A stretch of 19,224 nucleotides of DNA. Source: an uncultured Muribaculum sp. GTDB taxonomy: Bacteria > Bacteroidota > Bacteroidia > Bacteroidales > Muribaculaceae. The notes beneath the pieces are model-generated. The model was given only the letters and a program-made list of their open reading frames with translations. It was not told the DNA's origin and made no database searches. Numbering within the stretch: position 1 is the first letter of the stretch; every line of letters starts with the position of its first letter. This document shows, one piece after another, positions 17,018 through 19,224 of this stretch. A program made the position numbers and the translations under genes. Location of the stretch: NCBI GenBank assembly GCA_910578785.1, contig CAJTSJ010000034.1, positions 1-19,224 on the forward strand, read 5' to 3'.

Positions 17018-18685
17018 ATGAAAAAAATATTATATTCCATATTTGGCCTGTGCGCGGCCCTCTTCCTCGGAGGATGTGAGGACAGGCTCAACATCGATCA
17101 GAAAGGAGTCATCTCGGCAGATGATTTTTATAAGACTGACGCCGACGCTGAAAATGCCGTCAACAACCTCTACCAGTGTTTCTGCTTCCATATAGCCGGA
17201 AACGAAGGTGTCTATGTCGCACTCCCCGTGCTTTTCAATGAAGCCGGCGACGATATGCTTGCCGCAGGCAACATGTACGGCGACAATGACTTCGGCGCTC
17301 AGATTAACGAATTCCGTTACGACAACCAGAATGAGGTTATCTCCAACACATACAGCGGACTGTATGCCGTGGTATACGATGCCAACACTATTCTTGACAG
17401 ACTACCCGATGACAGCCCTGTTAAGAAACGTGTGCGTGCCGAGGCTCAGGCCATGAGAGCGTGGGCATACCTTATGCTTGCTATAGGTTGGGACTGTCCT
17501 CCTCTTGTTGAAACGGTTCTTCCCGGCGATGCCAAGCCGACTAACTACGAAGGCGGACACAAAGAACTGCTCAGATGGGTTGCCGAACAGGCTGAAGCTA
17601 CTGTCGCTGACCTCGACGAGCGTACCAGCCCCACCGACAAGGTTGGCGCATCAAAAATCACCAAGGGTTTTGCTCTTACCGTAGCCGGAAAGGCCCGTCT
17701 GTTCATGGAAGACTATGAGGGTGCCAAGAACAACCTTAAGCAGGTCATCGCTTCAAACAAGTATGAGCTTGTTCCTACCGACCGTTGGGCAAACTTGTTC
17801 CACGAGTCAGGCGACCTCTGCGAAGAAATGATTTTCCAGGCCAACGTGATTGAAAACGCCAATGTAGGCGACTGGAGCAATAAGATACAGCGCACATCGT
17901 GGATGTGGATTCAGTTCTGGAACTGGCGTACCGACAAACTTGCCTCGAAGCCTTCGTTCATCGGTGCCGACGGTTGGGGCGGACACGCTATCCGTGCTGA
18001 CTTTGCTGAGCGCATGCTTGCCAATGACGGTGATTCACCCCGTCGTAAGGCTACGTTCATGACTCCCGACGAGTTTCTCTATGAAATGGATTGGAACGGT
18101 ATCGATTCTGATATGACTCGTGAACAGCGTGAGACAAGCAACCAGATCGGTATCAAGGCTTCCGACGGTCTTTATGGCTTCGGCGGTTACTTCGCCCACA
18201 AGATAGTTCCCTGGCCCGAAGACAACGAGAAGGGCTGGTATGGATTCAAGAATCTCACCATATTCCGTTATGCTGAAGTGTTGCTGATGTATGCCGAGGC
18301 TTGTGCCGTTACAGGCGACAACGATGGTCTGCAGTATCTGAATGCTATCCAGAACCGCGCAGGTTCGGCCCACGTGTCATCGGCTCTTACTCTTGACGAG
18401 GTTAAGAATGAAAAGGCTTATGAAATGTGGATTGAGGGCGTACGCTTCCCCGACATGGTACGTTGGGGCGATACCGACGGAGTTGTGAACAACGGTAAGA
18501 ATATCCCGTCTACCAAGGATGCTTTCTTCACCAAGGGTGAACCCAAGCACCGTATCTATGTGGAATACTCTAATCCCAACAACGGACCTACAGGATTCGT
18601 TAAGGGCAAACATGAATACTTTGCTTATCCGTTTGTGACAATCTCACGTAACCCGAACCTGAAGCAGAATCCCAGCGGTCTGTAA
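17018..18685 (+). CDS. SusD/RagB-family glycan-binding lipoprotein
   Basis: Surface lipoprotein that forms the hinged lid of the SusC transporter and binds the oligosaccharide substrate. The 555-aa protein has a lipoprotein signal with lipobox LGGC and lipidated C20. The next residues, ED, are acidic, compatible with a Bacteroidetes surface-export signal. SusD marks are the N-terminal DDFYKTDADAENAVNNLYQ (36-54), the TPR-like helices around AQAMRAWAYLMLAIGWDCPP (148-167) and the C-terminal RagB/SusD region with RYAEVLLMYAEACAVTGDN (about 412-430) and the closing FAYPFVTISRNPNLKQNPSG. It follows susC by 43 bp and is the last gene before a strong terminator. Codon use is biased as in susC. No further surface glycan-binding protein or enzyme follows in the window. 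Confidence 0.95.
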   Translation: MKKILYSIFGLCAALFLGGCEDRLNIDQKGVISADDFYKTDADAENAVNNLYQCFCFHIAGNEGVYVALPVLFNEAGDDMLAAGNMYGDNDFGAQINEFRYDNQNEVISNTYSGLYAVVYDANTILDRLPDDSPVKKRVRAEAQAMRAWAYLMLAIGWDCPPLVETVLPGDAKPTNYEGGHKELLRWVAEQAEATVADLDERTSPTDKVGASKITKGFALTVAGKARLFMEDYEGAKNNLKQVIASNKYELVPTDRWANLFHESGDLCEEMIFQANVIENANVGDWSNKIQRTSWMWIQFWNWRTDKLASKPSFIGADGWGGHAIRADFAERMLANDGDSPRRKATFMTPDEFLYEMDWNGIDSDMTREQRETSNQIGIKASDGLYGFGGYFAHKIVPWPEDNEKGWYGFKNLTIFRYAEVLLMYAEACAVTGDNDGLQYLNAIQNRAGSAHVSSALTLDEVKNEKAYEMWIEGVRFPDMVRWGDTDGVVNNGKNIPSTKDAFFTKGEPKHRIYVEYSNPNNGPTGFVKGKHEYFAYPFVTISRNPNLKQNPSGL

Positions 18686-18703
18686 TGCCGATTACTGAAT
18701 AAA

Positions 18704-18718
18704 GGCTCTATAAGAGCT
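18704..18718 (+). other. Small hairpin in the susD 3' untranslated region
   Basis: GCTCT-ATA-AGAGC forms a 5-bp stem (6 with a G-T wobble) with a 3-nt loop, 10 bp before the main terminator. It may protect the susD transcript end or mark its 3' structure. No function can be assigned. Confidence 0.35.
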
Positions 18719-18728
18719 GTAGATATGA

Positions 18729-18766
18729 GCAGGCCGTGCCAATTGGCACGGCCTGCTTTGTTGTTT
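18729..18766 (+). terminator. Strong intrinsic terminator of the susCD operon
   Basis: Perfect 12-bp stem GCAGGCCGTGCC (18729-18740) / GGCACGGCCTGC (18745-18756) with loop AATT, directly followed by TTTGTTGTTT. It lies 43 bp after the susD stop and closes the operon. Confidence 0.93.
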
Positions 18767-18784
18767 ATACGGAGTTGTTGATGC

Positions 18785-18865
18785 GTCACCGGTGCGCCAT
18801 GCGATGCGTAGTGCGTGGATGCGCCATGCCGATGCGCCGGGTGCTGTATGAGTCACCGGTGCGCC
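18785..18865 (+). repeat. Partial 67-bp tandem repeat
   Basis: GTCACCGGTGCGCC occurs at 18785-18798 and again at 18852-18865, 67 bp apart. The second copy diverges after 14 bp. The words GATGCG and GTGCG recur within and around it, so the stretch looks like a decayed tandem array. Confidence 0.55.
18803..18848 (+). repeat. 46-bp direct repeat, copy 1
   Basis: Matches 19179-19224 with two mismatches (44/46). The shared end is GCCGATGCGCCGGGTGCTGTA with a one-base trim. The two copies are 376 bp apart in the same orientation. Confidence 0.8.
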
Positions 18866-19178
18866 TTGTGCAGTGTGATGTGCGGGATGCGGATACGTCG
18901 AAGACGTATGATATGTTAATCCCCACGTTTTAGGGGTCGTAGACCCCGTTACGTGGGGTCCTGCGGCACTCCTCACACCCTCTGCACGTCGGAGACGTGC
19001 GACCCGGTATCGACTCGTAGGAGTGGGGGGTGCAACGTCTCCGACGTTGTTGTTTAGGTTTGTCTTGCTTGCGCCCTCACGAACGCTCTCGCTTATCGTG
19101 AGGTTTAACGTATCGTCGCATCTCCGATGCGCCTTGCCCTGGATGCCTGTAGACGATGTGCAGGATATACGCCCTGCC

Positions 19179-19224
19179 GATGCGTGGTGCGTGGATGCGC
19201 CCTGCCGATGCGCCGGGTGCTGTA
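19179..19224 (+). repeat. 46-bp direct repeat, copy 2 (cut by the window edge)
   Basis: Second copy of 18803-18848, with two mismatches. It runs to the last base of the window, so the repeat may be longer and further copies may follow. Confidence 0.8.

Larger units (their letters stand above)
18767..19224. repeat. Gene-free stretch with direct repeats and clustered short hairpins
   Basis: No credible coding region is seen here. Perfect hairpins with 3-nt loops are ATACGTC-GAA-GACGTAT (18893-18909), GCACGTC-GGA-GACGTGC (18984-19000), CAACGTC-TCC-GACGTTG (19033-19049) and CGCATC-TCC-GATGCG (19117-19131). Larger ones are a two-tier structure at 18921-18958 and CCTCACGA / TCGTGAGG (19075-19103, 13-nt loop). 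CACTCCT (18967-18973) and AGGAGTG (19019-19025) enclose the second hairpin. The word GATGCG recurs about nine times. The stretch could be a repetitive extragenic element, a structured RNA or both. The sequence alone does not decide. Confidence 0.6.

Noticed and set aside
18692..18976. Minus-strand open frame (94 codons) over the terminator and repeats
   Set aside because: It reads through the terminator stem and the repeat block. The product is low-complexity (H, T, P, A rich) without a credible start.
19055..19062. TAGGTTTG as a promoter -7 box in the repeat region
   Set aside because: It matches TAnnTTTG, but there is no -33 box and no gene follows within the window.
18767..19224. CRISPR array
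   Set aside because: The repeats are not regularly spaced, the spacing (67 and 376 bp) does not fit, the stretches between contain repeat fragments rather than unique spacers, and no cas gene is present.

Overview
The window looks like a chromosomal segment of a Bacteroidales bacterium, most likely a gut member of the Muribaculaceae or a close relative. The reasons are a SusC/SusD pair, secreted glycoside hydrolases with Bacteroidetes-type signal peptides, several matches to the Bacteroidetes -7 promoter element TAnnTTTG, few Shine-Dalgarno sites, and a GC content near 50%. The family-level placement is inference.

Layout. A tRNA-Cys gene, cut by the left edge, lies at 1-55 on the minus strand with a good promoter. 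Next, also on the minus strand, are a secreted GH78 alpha-L-rhamnosidase (174-3518), cinA (3565-4812) and tsaD (4825-5841), closely spaced and probably one transcript starting upstream of tsaD. Divergent from tsaD, on the plus strand, are a SpoU/TrmH-family rRNA 2'-O-methyltransferase (6104-6880) and radA (6899-8269). A small YtxH-like membrane protein (8284-8562, minus) converges on radA. This left and central part is housekeeping: tRNA t6A modification, NMN/pyridine nucleotide salvage, rRNA methylation and recombinational repair, with one carbohydrate enzyme attached.

The right part is accessory and outer-membrane related. It holds a lipoprotein with WD40-like (PD40) beta-propeller repeats and a CxxCH haem c-type motif (8805-10313), a secreted GH2 beta-galactosidase (10484-13603), a SusC-type TonB-dependent transporter (13852-16974) and its SusD-type lipoprotein (17018-18685), ending in a strong terminator (18729-18766). 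Beta-galactosidase plus SusCD forms a small polysaccharide utilisation locus, probably for a galactose-containing glycan. No sensor or regulator gene for it lies in the window.

The most interesting signal is regulatory. The beta-galactosidase and susC promoters share a 33-bp upstream element (28/33 identical) at exactly the same distance from an identical -7 box. Within each element a 9-bp motif is repeated directly with a 21-bp period. That is the geometry of an AraC-type activator and suggests that one regulator controls both units. The beta-galactosidase promoter also has its own perfect 8-bp palindrome, and a 9-codon leader ORF with a strong Shine-Dalgarno whose stop overlaps the beta-galactosidase start (TAATG). 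The last ~450 bp hold no credible gene but are dense in direct repeats and short perfect hairpins, several sharing the design ACGTC-NNN-GACGT.
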